From CAZRHR01 sp964599915 (GTDB lineage Bacteria > Bacteroidota > Bacteroidia > CAIKAF01): 31,446 nt of DNA. The translations under genes and the position numbers were made by a program. The stretch is from contig CAZRHR010000026.1 in NCBI GenBank assembly GCA_964599915.1, positions 1-31,446 of the forward strand, given 5' to 3'. This document shows, in pieces, positions 24,032 to 31,446 of the stretch. How positions within the stretch are numbered: position 1 is the first letter of the stretch; every line of letters starts with the position of its first letter. The notes under the pieces are model-generated. The model ran no database searches, was not told where the DNA came from, and saw only the letters and a list, made by a program, of their open reading frames with translations.

Positions 24032-24972
24032 CTTTGGACGCCGCCGCGCTCCAAAATTCCCAGGAACGTTTCTCCTTGAAATTCAAATGTTCCCATCCCT
24101 TCCTGAATGGGATAGGTGCTATCCATTAAAAAAGGCCAAATGTGCTGTGTTTTATAGGTTAGGACCCCTTTGATGGATTGCCATGCCAATTCAATTTCTC
24201 CGCTTGCATTGCTTACGGGCAGATGAGGAGCGCCAGAAATGGCGAAAGCCTCTTTGCCGTCGAAAAAATATCCTGCGCGTAGCACGGGTAGTCCTTCAAA
24301 TGCAATGATAGACGCATTAAACACTTTTCCGCTGGCCGACACCCCTGTAAACCAGCTGTGATTTTGCCATTTGTCCCAAGACCGGAATCCACGGGAATGG
24401 TCTCTTACGCCCACCCAGTCTATGGGGATTTGATGTCCATCGAGCGTTATTAATCCTTTTAGTCGTCCTTTTTGCTCAATGTGTTGAGAGGACAAAGAGG
24501 CCAAGTCTTTAAAAAATCGCTTGGACCATTGGGCCTTAGAAATAACAAGGTGTAAATGTGCATGGTCTTTGAGTGAGGAAAAGTCAAAGATGGGCCCTTC
24601 TGGAATGTAGGTGAGCTGAAGCGTCACTTGGAACGTTTTCCCTTCTGGCGTTTCCATGACATCATTTGCGGTAAGTTCAAAATGATGGTTGGGTAAACTT
24701 TTCATACGAAATTGATGTGGAAAAGCCTGCCCTTGTTCCACCGCAACCCTGTAGGTGCCAAGGCCCGGAAAATGAAGAGCACACCAGGTTTCAATTTGTT
24801 GTTCGGGTCTAAAGGCCATCCGGAAAACACCACCCGAACCGTCGGGGGATGTGCCAAAAAAATAAAAACTATCAATACCAAAAGGAACCTCCGGCCATTC
24901 AGGTGTATCTGCCAAAGGGAGGTTCGGCCCTTTCCTGCCGAGCATGATTCGGGTAAGCCAAGATTTTATCAT
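24028..24972 (-). CDS. Lipocalin-like protein with GxRDHSxGxRxW motif
   Basis: This is a 314-aa protein without an evident signal peptide. The motif GVRDHSRGFRSW (188-199) and the all-beta character are like the DUF7064/AttH-type double-lipocalin proteins, which include carotenoid-modifying and lipid-binding members. The N-terminal half (about 45-150) and C-terminal half (about 185-305) would be the two barrels. I cannot name a substrate. It is divergent from a lipoprotein gene, with 74 bp between the starts, and shares a 4-base stop overlap with the usp gene. Confidence 0.62.
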   Translation of the reverse strand: MIKSWLTRIMLGRKGPNLPLADTPEWPEVPFGIDSFYFFGTSPDGSGGVFRMAFRPEQQIETWCALHFPGLGTYRVAVEQGQAFPHQFRMKSLPNHHFELTANDVMETPEGKTFQVTLQLTYIPEGPIFDFSSLKDHAHLHLVISKAQWSKRFFKDLASLSSQHIEQKGRLKGLITLDGHQIPIDWVGVRDHSRGFRSWDKWQNHSWFTGVSASGKVFNASIIAFEGLPVLRAGYFFDGKEAFAISGAPHLPVSNASGEIELAWQSIKGVLTYKTQHIWPFLMDSTYPIQEGMGTFEFQGETFLGILERGGVQS

Positions 24973-24976
24973 TCAA

Positions 24977-24984
24977 CAAAAATA
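24977..24984 (-). promoter_or_regulatory. -7 box of the lipocalin-like gene (near-leaderless)
   Basis: The minus strand reads TATTTTTG, ending 4 nt before the ATG at 24972. No clear -33 element is seen. Confidence 0.42.
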
Positions 24985-25009
24985 GGAGAATCTCTAAGCA
25001 GAAGAGATG

Positions 25010-25017
25010 TATATTTG
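25010..25017 (+). promoter_or_regulatory. -7 box of the lipoprotein gene
   Basis: TATATTTG is a perfect match, 29 nt before the ATG at 25047. The -33 region has no TTTG. Confidence 0.45.
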
Positions 25018-25046
25018 GCCCATTACTGCAGTAAAACATACTACGC

Positions 25047-25967
25047 ATGAAGCAAAGCGTCTTTAGTATTTTGGGTTTAGTCAGCCTGGTTATTTTGTTT
25101 ATTGGATGTCGTCCTGCCCTTTGGCAGCAAGGCGCACAGCCTACTTTAAGTTTGCCCGAAGGCGCTACCTATTATCGTGAAGATGCAAGCACGCTGCCCA
25201 TACAATCCATCACGCCTTTGTCCTTAAACGATGCTTGGCTTCTGCTGCGACTTCCTTCTGGTCAATACTTTGGACTGCCTTGGCAGGAGGTTCGACCCAA
25301 TGCAGATGGTAAGTCTGTGGCAGCCTCGGCTCTCTTTTTAGATACTTTGCGCTGGGTGAGTTTTGGTGGTGGAAAGTTTACGCATCGCCCTGTAGATCCC
25401 GGCTTGAGAAAGCGAAAAGTCATACGGTGGGATGGTATATCGTACATAGATTTGGCCTTACAGCCCACGGTGGCCAAAAAATGGGAACAAGTAAAACCTG
25501 TACGCTTGTGGATAGGAAAATCCCGCTGGGTAACCAGATCAATCAAGGGAAAGGTAGATTTACGGCTTACGACCGTGGTAAAAGACGATATGCCGGTGAT
25601 ACGTTGTGAGGCCCGTAATACCAGTGGACAATCCTGGACGCTATTTCAGCCCAATGGTGCTTTCCGGTTTCATTTATATGCCAGAGGTTGGGGCAAACCG
25701 GGCAACCATGTACTTTACTTCTTGCCCGAATTTCAAAAAACCATGCAGCCCATTCAACTACCTGTAGGTGAATGGCTGACTGTATTTGATTTTCCCATTT
25801 CGGGATTTACCTCGCCTCCAGAGCACATGGAGTGGCGTTTTGGTAAAAAAGTGTCTCTGCCTGGCGTGGTCCCTGCTCCTGGCAAAGTCCCCTCCGTAGA
25901 AGTTTGGTTTTCAGTGGTCATGGATGGCAAACCTTTTGTTTCCGATCCATTGGTCATTGGGTTATAG
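25047..25967 (+). CDS. Hypothetical lipoprotein
   Basis: I do not recognise this 306-aa protein. A lipoprotein signal (residues 1-20, lipobox LFIG before Cys21) indicates lipid anchoring in the periplasm or outer membrane. The mature part is rich in beta-strand and Trp; no catalytic motif stands out. Charged stretches such as DPGLRKRKVIRWDG and KVPSVEVWFSVVMDG suggest a beta-sandwich. It is divergent from the lipocalin-like gene and precedes rplS by 69 bp. That spacer contains the rplS promoter, so the two are probably transcribed separately. Confidence 0.62.
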   Translation: MKQSVFSILGLVSLVILFIGCRPALWQQGAQPTLSLPEGATYYREDASTLPIQSITPLSLNDAWLLLRLPSGQYFGLPWQEVRPNADGKSVAASALFLDTLRWVSFGGGKFTHRPVDPGLRKRKVIRWDGISYIDLALQPTVAKKWEQVKPVRLWIGKSRWVTRSIKGKVDLRLTTVVKDDMPVIRCEARNTSGQSWTLFQPNGAFRFHLYARGWGKPGNHVLYFLPEFQKTMQPIQLPVGEWLTVFDFPISGFTSPPEHMEWRFGKKVSLPGVVPAPGKVPSVEVWFSVVMDGKPFVSDPLVIGL

Positions 25968-25984
25968 AAAAAAATAATCCAAAC

Positions 25985-26015
25985 TTGAAGATTAGAAAAA
26001 AAAACCGTATCATTG
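25985..26015 (+). promoter_or_regulatory. rplS promoter
   Basis: TTG (25985-25987), a 20-bp gap and TATCATTG (26008-26015, one mismatch to TAnnTTTG) precede the rplS ATG by 21 nt. Confidence 0.5.
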
Positions 26016-26036
26016 CACCCATTTTTAAGGTAGACC

Positions 26037-26393
26037 ATGGAAAAGATTATCCGCGACATTCAAGCGCAATATTTGACAAACAACCAGCTTCCCGACTTCA
26101 AAGCAGGTGATACTGTAAATGTAGCTTACAAAATCCGTGAGGGTTCTAAAGAGCGTATCCAGCAGTTCCAAGGAGTCGTTTTGCAGCGCCGTGGCGCCGG
26201 ATTAACCGCTACATTCACTGTTAGGAAAATGTCCAACGGGGTAGGTGTAGAAAGGATTTTCCCCATCGCTTCTCCTTTTATTGAAAGCCTTACCGTGAAC
26301 AAAAGAGGTAAAGTACGTCGCGCACGTTTGTTCTACTTGCGCAATGTATTTGGTAAAGCAGCTCGTATTAAAGAGCGCATCATCACCAATTAA
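26037..26393 (+). CDS. rplS: Large-subunit ribosomal protein L19
   Basis: L19 sits at the interface of the 50S and 30S subunits. The 118-aa protein matches the family along its length: DFKAGDTVNVAYKIREGSKE, RIQQFQGVVLQRRG, NGVGVERIFPIASPFIES and the basic end KVRRARLFYLRN. The gene is transcribed alone, with its own promoter and a strong terminator. In many bacteria rplS lies with rpsP-rimM-trmD; here it does not. Confidence 0.97.
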   Translation: MEKIIRDIQAQYLTNNQLPDFKAGDTVNVAYKIREGSKERIQQFQGVVLQRRGAGLTATFTVRKMSNGVGVERIFPIASPFIESLTVNKRGKVRRARLFYLRNVFGKAARIKERIITN

Positions 26394-26412
26394 TCATTCT
26401 TTCCAAAGATAT

Positions 26413-26439
26413 AAGGCCGGTAGAACCGGCCTTTTTTTT
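26413..26439 (+). terminator. Intrinsic terminator after rplS
   Basis: A perfect 8-bp stem AAGGCCGG (26413-26420) / CCGGCCTT (26426-26433) with a 5-nt loop is followed by a run of T residues (26432-26439). Confidence 0.95.
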
Positions 26440-26453
26440 GCTTTAAAGCAAGC

Positions 26454-26482
26454 TTTGGGTCCTTTACTCGCGCTTATTTTTG
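26454..26482 (+). promoter_or_regulatory. Candidate promoter of the DUF1295 gene
   Basis: TTTG (26454-26457) and TATTTTTG (26475-26482) are 17 bp apart, somewhat short of the usual 19. The leader would be about 130 nt. It contains an 18-codon frame starting with ATG 26566-26568, whose TGA overlaps the DUF1295 ATG (ATGA, 26619-26622). Confidence 0.4.
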
Positions 26483-26618
26483 CCACTTTTCAAAAATACT
26501 TGACCTCATCTTTTCCCCTTTACATAGGTGGAACCTTAATCTTTCTTGTCCTTTTCGCTTCCTATATGGAAAAAACTATCTTTGATTTGCTTTTGAAAAA
26601 ACCCATTTTCCTATCGCT

Positions 26619-27551
26619 ATGATTAAGACGATTGTACTTCTCATTGTGTCCCTCATCGTTGTTCCAGTCGCTACAGTCATGTTGGACTCTATGCCTACTG
26701 AAACTCAATGGACGTTGTTAACACCTTTGCTGTGGATGTGTTTTGCCGTGGCCATGGGCTGTTTTTTCCTAAGTGAGTTGACCAAAAATTACAGCCAAGT
26801 GGATAAGCTTTGGAGCTTGGTGCCCTTGTTGTATGTTTGGTACGTGGCAGTTCAAATGGATTTTGCACCAAGAATTCTTCTTATGGCCGTTTTGGTAACC
26901 ATCTGGGGGTTGCGCTTGTCCTACAATTTTTCCAGAAGAGGCGGCTATTCTTGGAAATTCTGGACGGGAGAAGAAGATTATCGCTGGGCCGTACTTCGTG
27001 CCAAGCCGGAATTGTCTGGTCGCCTGCGTTGGACTTTGTTCAATTTGTTCTTCATATCCCTTTATCAGCAATTTTTAATCCTCCTGTTTACCCTTCCTAT
27101 TGTGATTGCCGCTGAGGCGGGTAATGCTCCCTTGGGTATGTATGATTACTTAGTGGCTGGCGCTTTGCTAGGTTTTATTGTGATTGAAACCATTGCAGAC
27201 CAGCAACAATGGGTGTACCAAAACGAAAAATATCGCCAAAAAGCTACAGGGCAAATGGAACCGGCTTATGCTGTGGGATTCACGCATCATGGCCTTTGGA
27301 AATGGATGCGCCACCCCAACTACATGGCCGAACAAGCCATTTGGGTATGTTTTTATTTCTTTGGTGTAGCTGCCACAGGCTCATGGTTCAATTGGACTTT
27401 ATCTGGCCCCCTTCTACTTTTGGTGTTGTTCCAAGGCTCAGCTGATTTTTCTGAAGGAATTTCTGCTGAAAAATACCCACTTTACAAGGCGTATATTTCC
27501 AAAGTAGGCCGGTTCATTCCTAGATTTTGGCAAAATCCTAAGTTTTATTAA
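26619..27551 (+). CDS. DUF1295 / steroid 5-alpha-reductase-like membrane protein
   Basis: This is a 310-aa integral membrane protein with about seven TM helices. It has the DUF1295 features: QVDKLWSLVP (60-69), GLRLSYNFSRRGGY (97-110), EDYRW (119-123) and the C-terminal signature GLWKWMRHPNYMAEQ (225-239), shared with steroid reductases and isoprenylcysteine methyltransferases. Members are thought to act on lipids or isoprenoids, but the substrate is unknown. It lies between two genes with their own promoters. Confidence 0.85.
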   Translation: MIKTIVLLIVSLIVVPVATVMLDSMPTETQWTLLTPLLWMCFAVAMGCFFLSELTKNYSQVDKLWSLVPLLYVWYVAVQMDFAPRILLMAVLVTIWGLRLSYNFSRRGGYSWKFWTGEEDYRWAVLRAKPELSGRLRWTLFNLFFISLYQQFLILLFTLPIVIAAEAGNAPLGMYDYLVAGALLGFIVIETIADQQQWVYQNEKYRQKATGQMEPAYAVGFTHHGLWKWMRHPNYMAEQAIWVCFYFFGVAATGSWFNWTLSGPLLLLVLFQGSADFSEGISAEKYPLYKAYISKVGRFIPRFWQNPKFY

Positions 27552-27555
27552 TCCC

Positions 27556-27574
27556 ATGGCTTTGTCCAAGCCAT
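27556..27574. other. Small hairpin overlapping the -33 region of the subtilase gene
   Basis: ATGGCTT (27556-27562) and AAGCCAT (27568-27574) form a perfect 7-bp stem with a 5-base loop, 4 bp after the DUF1295 stop. No T tract follows. The -33 TTTG of the next promoter (27561-27564) spans the stem-loop boundary, so it may be a weak terminator or an operator-like site. Confidence 0.4.
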
Positions 27575-27593
27575 AAGAAAGCCGTACCTTTTG
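27561..27593 (+). promoter_or_regulatory. Subtilase gene promoter (near-leaderless)
   Basis: TTTG (27561-27564), a 20-bp gap and TACCTTTTG (27585-27593; one extra T relative to TAnnTTTG). The box ends 2 nt before the ATG at 27596, so the transcript would start at or next to the start codon. Confidence 0.5.
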
Positions 27594-27595
27594 GC

Positions 27596-30500
27596 ATGCG
27601 CTTTCAAAGCTTATTCATACTCACTTTTCTTGCTGGTTTTAGCTTTCTGAAGGCCCAAAAGCTCCAATTGGCCCATGGCGATTTTGAAAGCTTCAACCTA
27701 AATGAGGTGCAAATTTTAAGTGGAGCGCCTGTTTTTTTGTGGATTCCACCGGCTATTCCCTTTCCCCAGAATCTACAGGTGCTGGGTTATTATGGACAGG
27801 GTTGGGCTTTGGTGGTTTGGGAAGAAAACATGCGTCGAACCTTGGGCTCCCTGCAAGCTAGGGTGGCTACCTTATCGCCATTACATCGCATTCACGCTCG
27901 AGACCCTGATGCTACCCTTTGGTGGGTTTGGTCACCCCTCCATTCGCTTCCTGTTAAAGAATTTGAGCCTTTATCACAAGGCGGCTGGTACCAATTTAAA
28001 GGAAGCCGGCAAGCATTGAATCAAAGCGCGCATTTGCCTTTTCTTTGGGCGGAGCCGGCTTCAGGAAAACCCCAACCAGATACCGTTGCAGGAGGCTTTG
28101 CCTCTCATGCCCAGGGACTTCGTGCCAATGGTTTCGGATTTCAGGGACAAGGGGTAGGGATTCAAATAAATGAGGATGGGGACGTGCAGCAACATGTTGA
28201 TTTTTCCGGCCGCCTCAATGAAAATGGCCTGAATATAACCGTCCCTACCCAAGACCACGGAGACCATGTGGCGGGAATTGCTACCGGCGGTGGTATTCGT
28301 GACCCTAAAATGGTGGGCGTAGCACCACATGCGCTATTATGGAACCAAGGTTATACCACCGACCCAGCCGTTTCTTCTGGCCTTTTTATTGCCGACAGCC
28401 TGTATGCACATCATGGGGTGCGGGTTTCCAATACATCCTACAGTGATGGCTGTAACACAGGTTATACCGCTTGGTCACGCTGGATAGACGAACAAGTGAA
28501 CAGCCATCCTGGATTGGTGCATGTTTTTTCGGCTGGAAATGCCGGACTTACCCAGTGCGGATATGGGGCAGGATTAGGTTTTGGAACCATCACCGGCGGA
28601 CATAAGCAGGCCAAAAATGCCTTGGTGGTGGGTAATGTAACTTTGTCAGGACAGCTGGCGTCCAATAGCAGTCGTGGTCCTGCCACAGATGGCCGTTTGA
28701 AACCAGATTTGGTGGCACCCGGGGTTCAAATCCCTTCCACTTCTGCCTTTATGGCACGGCATGGATACCAAACCAAATCCGGAACCAGCATGGCTGCACC
28801 AATGGTAGCCGGACTGGCAGCCAATCTTATGGAAGCATATAAGTCAGAAACGGGTCAGTTTCCTTCGGCCGCTCTGGTGCGTGCGCTACTTATGAATACG
28901 GCTGAAGATCTTGGCTTACCCGGTCCTGACTTTTCCTTTGGGTACGGTCGTCCCCAACCCTTCGAAGCCTACGCGGTAATACATGAAGGAACTTTCCTGC
29001 AAGACACCCTGCTGCCTTCCGGAAACCTCACGTTTCCTTTGGTGGTTTCATCGGGTGCCACCCAACTTCGGCTGATGTTGCATTACGACGATGTAGCTGC
29101 TGGGCCTGGTGCCCTACAAACCCTGATTCAAGATGCAGATTTACGGCTGATTTCCCCTTCCGGGACCGTTTTTTTGCCCTGGGTATGTTCTGGTCAGCCC
29201 AGTGCGGTAAACACACCAGCCACGCGTGCGCAAGATCGGGTGAACAACACAGAGCAAATTTCGGTAGATGCGCCCGAGTCAGGAACTTGGACGGTGGAAG
29301 TGAGCCCCCATAGTTTGCCTGCCGGCCCGCTCCCCTTTGTATTGGTGTACAGGACGTATGGTGGTCAACCTAAACTTTGGTACCCAGATTCAGGAGCCTG
29401 TTTGGTGCCGGGTGATTCCTTAGAATTGCTCTGGCATGCAGGAACTGGGACAAATACTTTCCAACCTGAAATTTCTTTGAACGGTGGGCAGTCTTGGCAA
29501 GGTTTAGGGGTTTCAGTTCCTGAATCAAAAGGAAAAGTAACCGTTGGGTTGCCTACACAGGCATTATCTCATGAAGTTTTGTTTAGGTTGGCTCCCTCCT
29601 TAGCACTTACGAGCAGAGGAAATTCTGTTTTGGCAGGGCGACCCACCCAACTGACCTTGGATAGTGTTTGTGGAACGCGCGCCTGGCTTTCATGGCAAGG
29701 TGTGGGTGGTGCCTCTTCATACCAGATGTGGGCTTTACAAGGCAGCCAAATGGTTCCATGGGGAAATCCAGTACAAGGAAACCAAGTGGTGATTGATCCT
29801 TGGAATCCGTCTCAACATCCCTGGTGGGCGGTATCGGTAGCATTCCCCGATGGTAGTTTCGGGATGCGAAGTCTGGCCATTGAAGCACCCTCAGTACTAG
29901 GCCCATGCGATTTCTGGCATGATTATGCCTTGACCCCATCTATTTTTCCCGTGGCCGGCCCTTGGCATTACCGCATGGACAGTTTGGAGCGGCCGGGAAA
30001 AATGGCAGGTTGGGTTCTGGTGGAAAATCGGGGAAAATCGCAGGGCGAAACCGGACGACTCCAATCCAATCGTGGGCTGGACACCTTGATTTCACTTCCT
30101 AACCCGGGAGAAAAAGACACCCTAAAATTTTATGATTTCTTGTACATAGACACCACGTCCCAAAACTATACCCTTTGGTTACAAACCCCTTTGGATGAAG
30201 TGTTTTGGAATGACAGCCTCGTTTTTCCAAGATTTTCCGGAAGCCGACCTTGGGTGGGAGAGGCGTGGCCCTATAACATGACTTGGAGTCAAGAAAATGT
30301 ATGCGGTGGCCTTTCACCCTGTGGAAATTTATCATGTCCCTTCATTCAGGGTTGGTTGAATCTGGGACCGGGATTTTCAGATGAAGCAGATTGGTTTATC
30401 CATCGCGGATCTACACCCTCCAATGGAACAGGACCCACTAGTGATGCTGAGGGAAACCTCATAGGAAACTATATTTATACAGAGGCCTCGGGTTGTTCGG

Positions 30501-31446
30501 ATAAAGAAACCGTGCTGTGGTCGCCCCTTTTTCAGGCCGGCCCCCAAGATACCGCTTGGGTGCGCTTCCATTACCACATGAATGGTTCAGACATGGGGCA
30601 ATTGGAAGTAGCCACTGTGACTTCAACTGATTTTACATCTCAGGTACAACTTTCCGGAGACCAGGGGAATCAATGGCTTACGGCTCAATTCCCAGTACGT
30701 ATGCACAATCAAGAGGCCGTTTTTTTCCGTTTAAGGGCAAAAACAGGCGCCGGATTTTTGAGCGATGTGGCCGTAGATGATTTTATTTTGGACACCCTTC
30801 CCATTGAATTGCAACCCCTGTCGGGCGAGGCTTTGTGTCAATGGACGCCGGGAACGCTCACAAGAAAAAATGGGGACCTTGCAGACCAATGGTTTTTTTC
30901 ATTGAATGGTATAACCTGGCAAGCATCCGGCCCCGGTCCACACCTCGTACCCTCGGGAAGTTCAGGTATACTAACTGGTTATGTGCTGGCAGGCGGCCAG
31001 TCCAATCGCCGTTTTTATTTTCGTTATCCATTGGTTGGCATGCCCATGGCCAGTTTTAGTTGGACAGAAGTTGGGCCGGGACAGATGCAATTTCAAGGGG
31101 TACCGCAAGAAGGCGCCACATGGTCTTGGACTTTTGGCGATGGACAGGTTGGGCAAGGGCAAGCCATTACGCATGGCTACGGGCAAAATGGACAATATGA
31201 GGTAAAACTAATAGTAGAAAACGCCTGCGGGAAAGATAGCAGTATACAGGAAGTGGTGGTATCCAATGTGGGCATTTCACCGGAGGAGCCATTACCTGGT
31301 TGGTTGGCTTATCCCAATCCTTTTACCAATCAATTTCAGTTGTTACATCCACCGGATATTAGTTTGTTTTCGTGGACGTTATGTGATATGGCCGGACGAG
31401 TCGTGCGTCAAGGTCAGTTTGAGGAGGCCGAAACTAGTGTACAAAT
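27596..31446 (+). CDS. T9SS-secreted S8 (subtilisin-like) peptidase with MAM-like and PKD domains, 3' truncated
   Basis: The frame is open from ATG 27596 through the window end (1283 codons seen). The order is: signal peptide (1-21, before Gln), N-terminal pro-like region (about 25-155), S8 domain (about 165-450) with His221 in DHGDHVAG and Ser398 in SGTSMAAPMVAG, a proprotein convertase/PPC-like beta-sandwich (about 470-590), an FN3-like part (about 680-760), a MAM-like domain (about 900-1065; STPSNGTGP), a PKD domain (about 1149-1225; TFGDG at 1179-1183) and a T9SS type A sorting domain starting YPNPF (1239) with DMAGRVVRQG. The position expected to hold the catalytic Asp reads NEDGD (192-196), with Glu193 where Asp is usual. 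The enzyme should be exported by T9SS and act outside the cell. The stop is beyond the window. Confidence 0.9.
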   Translation, partial: MRFQSLFILTFLAGFSFLKAQKLQLAHGDFESFNLNEVQILSGAPVFLWIPPAIPFPQNLQVLGYYGQGWALVVWEENMRRTLGSLQARVATLSPLHRIHARDPDATLWWVWSPLHSLPVKEFEPLSQGGWYQFKGSRQALNQSAHLPFLWAEPASGKPQPDTVAGGFASHAQGLRANGFGFQGQGVGIQINEDGDVQQHVDFSGRLNENGLNITVPTQDHGDHVAGIATGGGIRDPKMVGVAPHALLWNQGYTTDPAVSSGLFIADSLYAHHGVRVSNTSYSDGCNTGYTAWSRWIDEQVNSHPGLVHVFSAGNAGLTQCGYGAGLGFGTITGGHKQAKNALVVGNVTLSGQLASNSSRGPATDGRLKPDLVAPGVQIPSTSAFMARHGYQTKSGTSMAAPMVAGLAANLMEAYKSETGQFPSAALVRALLMNTAEDLGLPGPDFSFGYGRPQPFEAYAVIHEGTFLQDTLLPSGNLTFPLVVSSGATQLRLMLHYDDVAAGPGALQTLIQDADLRLISPSGTVFLPWVCSGQPSAVNTPATRAQDRVNNTEQISVDAPESGTWTVEVSPHSLPAGPLPFVLVYRTYGGQPKLWYPDSGACLVPGDSLELLWHAGTGTNTFQPEISLNGGQSWQGLGVSVPESKGKVTVGLPTQALSHEVLFRLAPSLALTSRGNSVLAGRPTQLTLDSVCGTRAWLSWQGVGGASSYQMWALQGSQMVPWGNPVQGNQVVIDPWNPSQHPWWAVSVAFPDGSFGMRSLAIEAPSVLGPCDFWHDYALTPSIFPVAGPWHYRMDSLERPGKMAGWVLVENRGKSQGETGRLQSNRGLDTLISLPNPGEKDTLKFYDFLYIDTTSQNYTLWLQTPLDEVFWNDSLVFPRFSGSRPWVGEAWPYNMTWSQENVCGGLSPCGNLSCPFIQGWLNLGPGFSDEADWFIHRGSTPSNGTGPTSDAEGNLIGNYIYTEASGCSDKETVLWSPLFQAGPQDTAWVRFHYHMNGSDMGQLEVATVTSTDFTSQVQLSGDQGNQWLTAQFPVRMHNQEAVFFRLRAKTGAGFLSDVAVDDFILDTLPIELQPLSGEALCQWTPGTLTRKNGDLADQWFFSLNGITWQASGPGPHLVPSGSSGILTGYVLAGGQSNRRFYFRYPLVGMPMASFSWTEVGPGQMQFQGVPQEGATWSWTFGDGQVGQGQAITHGYGQNGQYEVKLIVENACGKDSSIQEVVVSNVGISPEEPLPGWLAYPNPFTNQFQLLHPPDISLFSWTLCDMAGRVVRQGQFEEAETSVQ

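Noticed and set aside
26344..26622. 92-codon plus-strand frame overlapping the rplS end
   Set aside because: It starts inside rplS in another frame and crosses the rplS terminator; only its last 18 codons are discussed as a possible leader.

Overview
This window comes from a chromosome of a Bacteroidota bacterium, most likely Flavobacteriales-like; I cannot resolve the genus. The evidence is a subtilase ending in a type IX secretion (T9SS) C-terminal sorting domain, PorV/PorQ-like and helix-hairpin-helix envelope proteins, a DUF6728-like mini-protein, and many copies of the Bacteroidota -7 promoter box TAnnTTTG. The content is mostly housekeeping. I see no IS element, prophage, CRISPR array, tRNA gene or obvious genomic island.

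Layout. 1-530: the 3' end of an rRNA operon (23S end, 5S, intrinsic terminator). 541-867: a gene-free stretch holding five copies of a 63-bp tandem repeat, each carrying an invariant palindrome. 868-9283 (minus): a glucosaminidase/LysM protein, an S4 RNA-binding protein coupled to RecG, and a compact operon purK-purE-PorV/Q-like-HhH beta-barrel protein. 9373-12397 (plus): an ECF sigma factor coupled to a putative anti-sigma protein, a second ECF sigma factor, ruvX and def. 12394-16433: an Mpo1-like (DUF962) protein on minus, then on plus an FMN-dependent nitronate monooxygenase/FabK-like enzyme followed by an active/inactive pair of M16 peptidases. 16417-21794 (minus): a 54-residue DUF6728-like protein, an unknown two-TM protein, glyA, and a GH3-beta-lactamase-family fusion. 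21930-26393: a small TM protein, a fatty acid desaturase, a tandem universal stress protein, a lipocalin-like protein divergent from an unknown lipoprotein, and rplS with its terminator. 26619-31446 (plus): a DUF1295 membrane protein and a large secreted S8 peptidase that runs off the window end.

How the genes fit together. RecG and RuvX belong to DNA repair and recombination. PurK and PurE are consecutive purine steps. Def and L19 serve translation, and GlyA supplies one-carbon units. The glucosaminidase and the GH3 fusion point to cell-wall turnover; the PorV/Q-like and HhH proteins and the T9SS subtilase point to the outer membrane and secretion.

The most notable signals are non-coding. 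First, a hairpin-bearing 63-bp repeat array lies just behind the rrn terminator. Second, TAnnTTTG boxes sit only 2-6 nt before the start codon at seven genes, suggesting frequent leaderless transcription, and this also decides several start codons. I did not find a convincing new multi-gene system.
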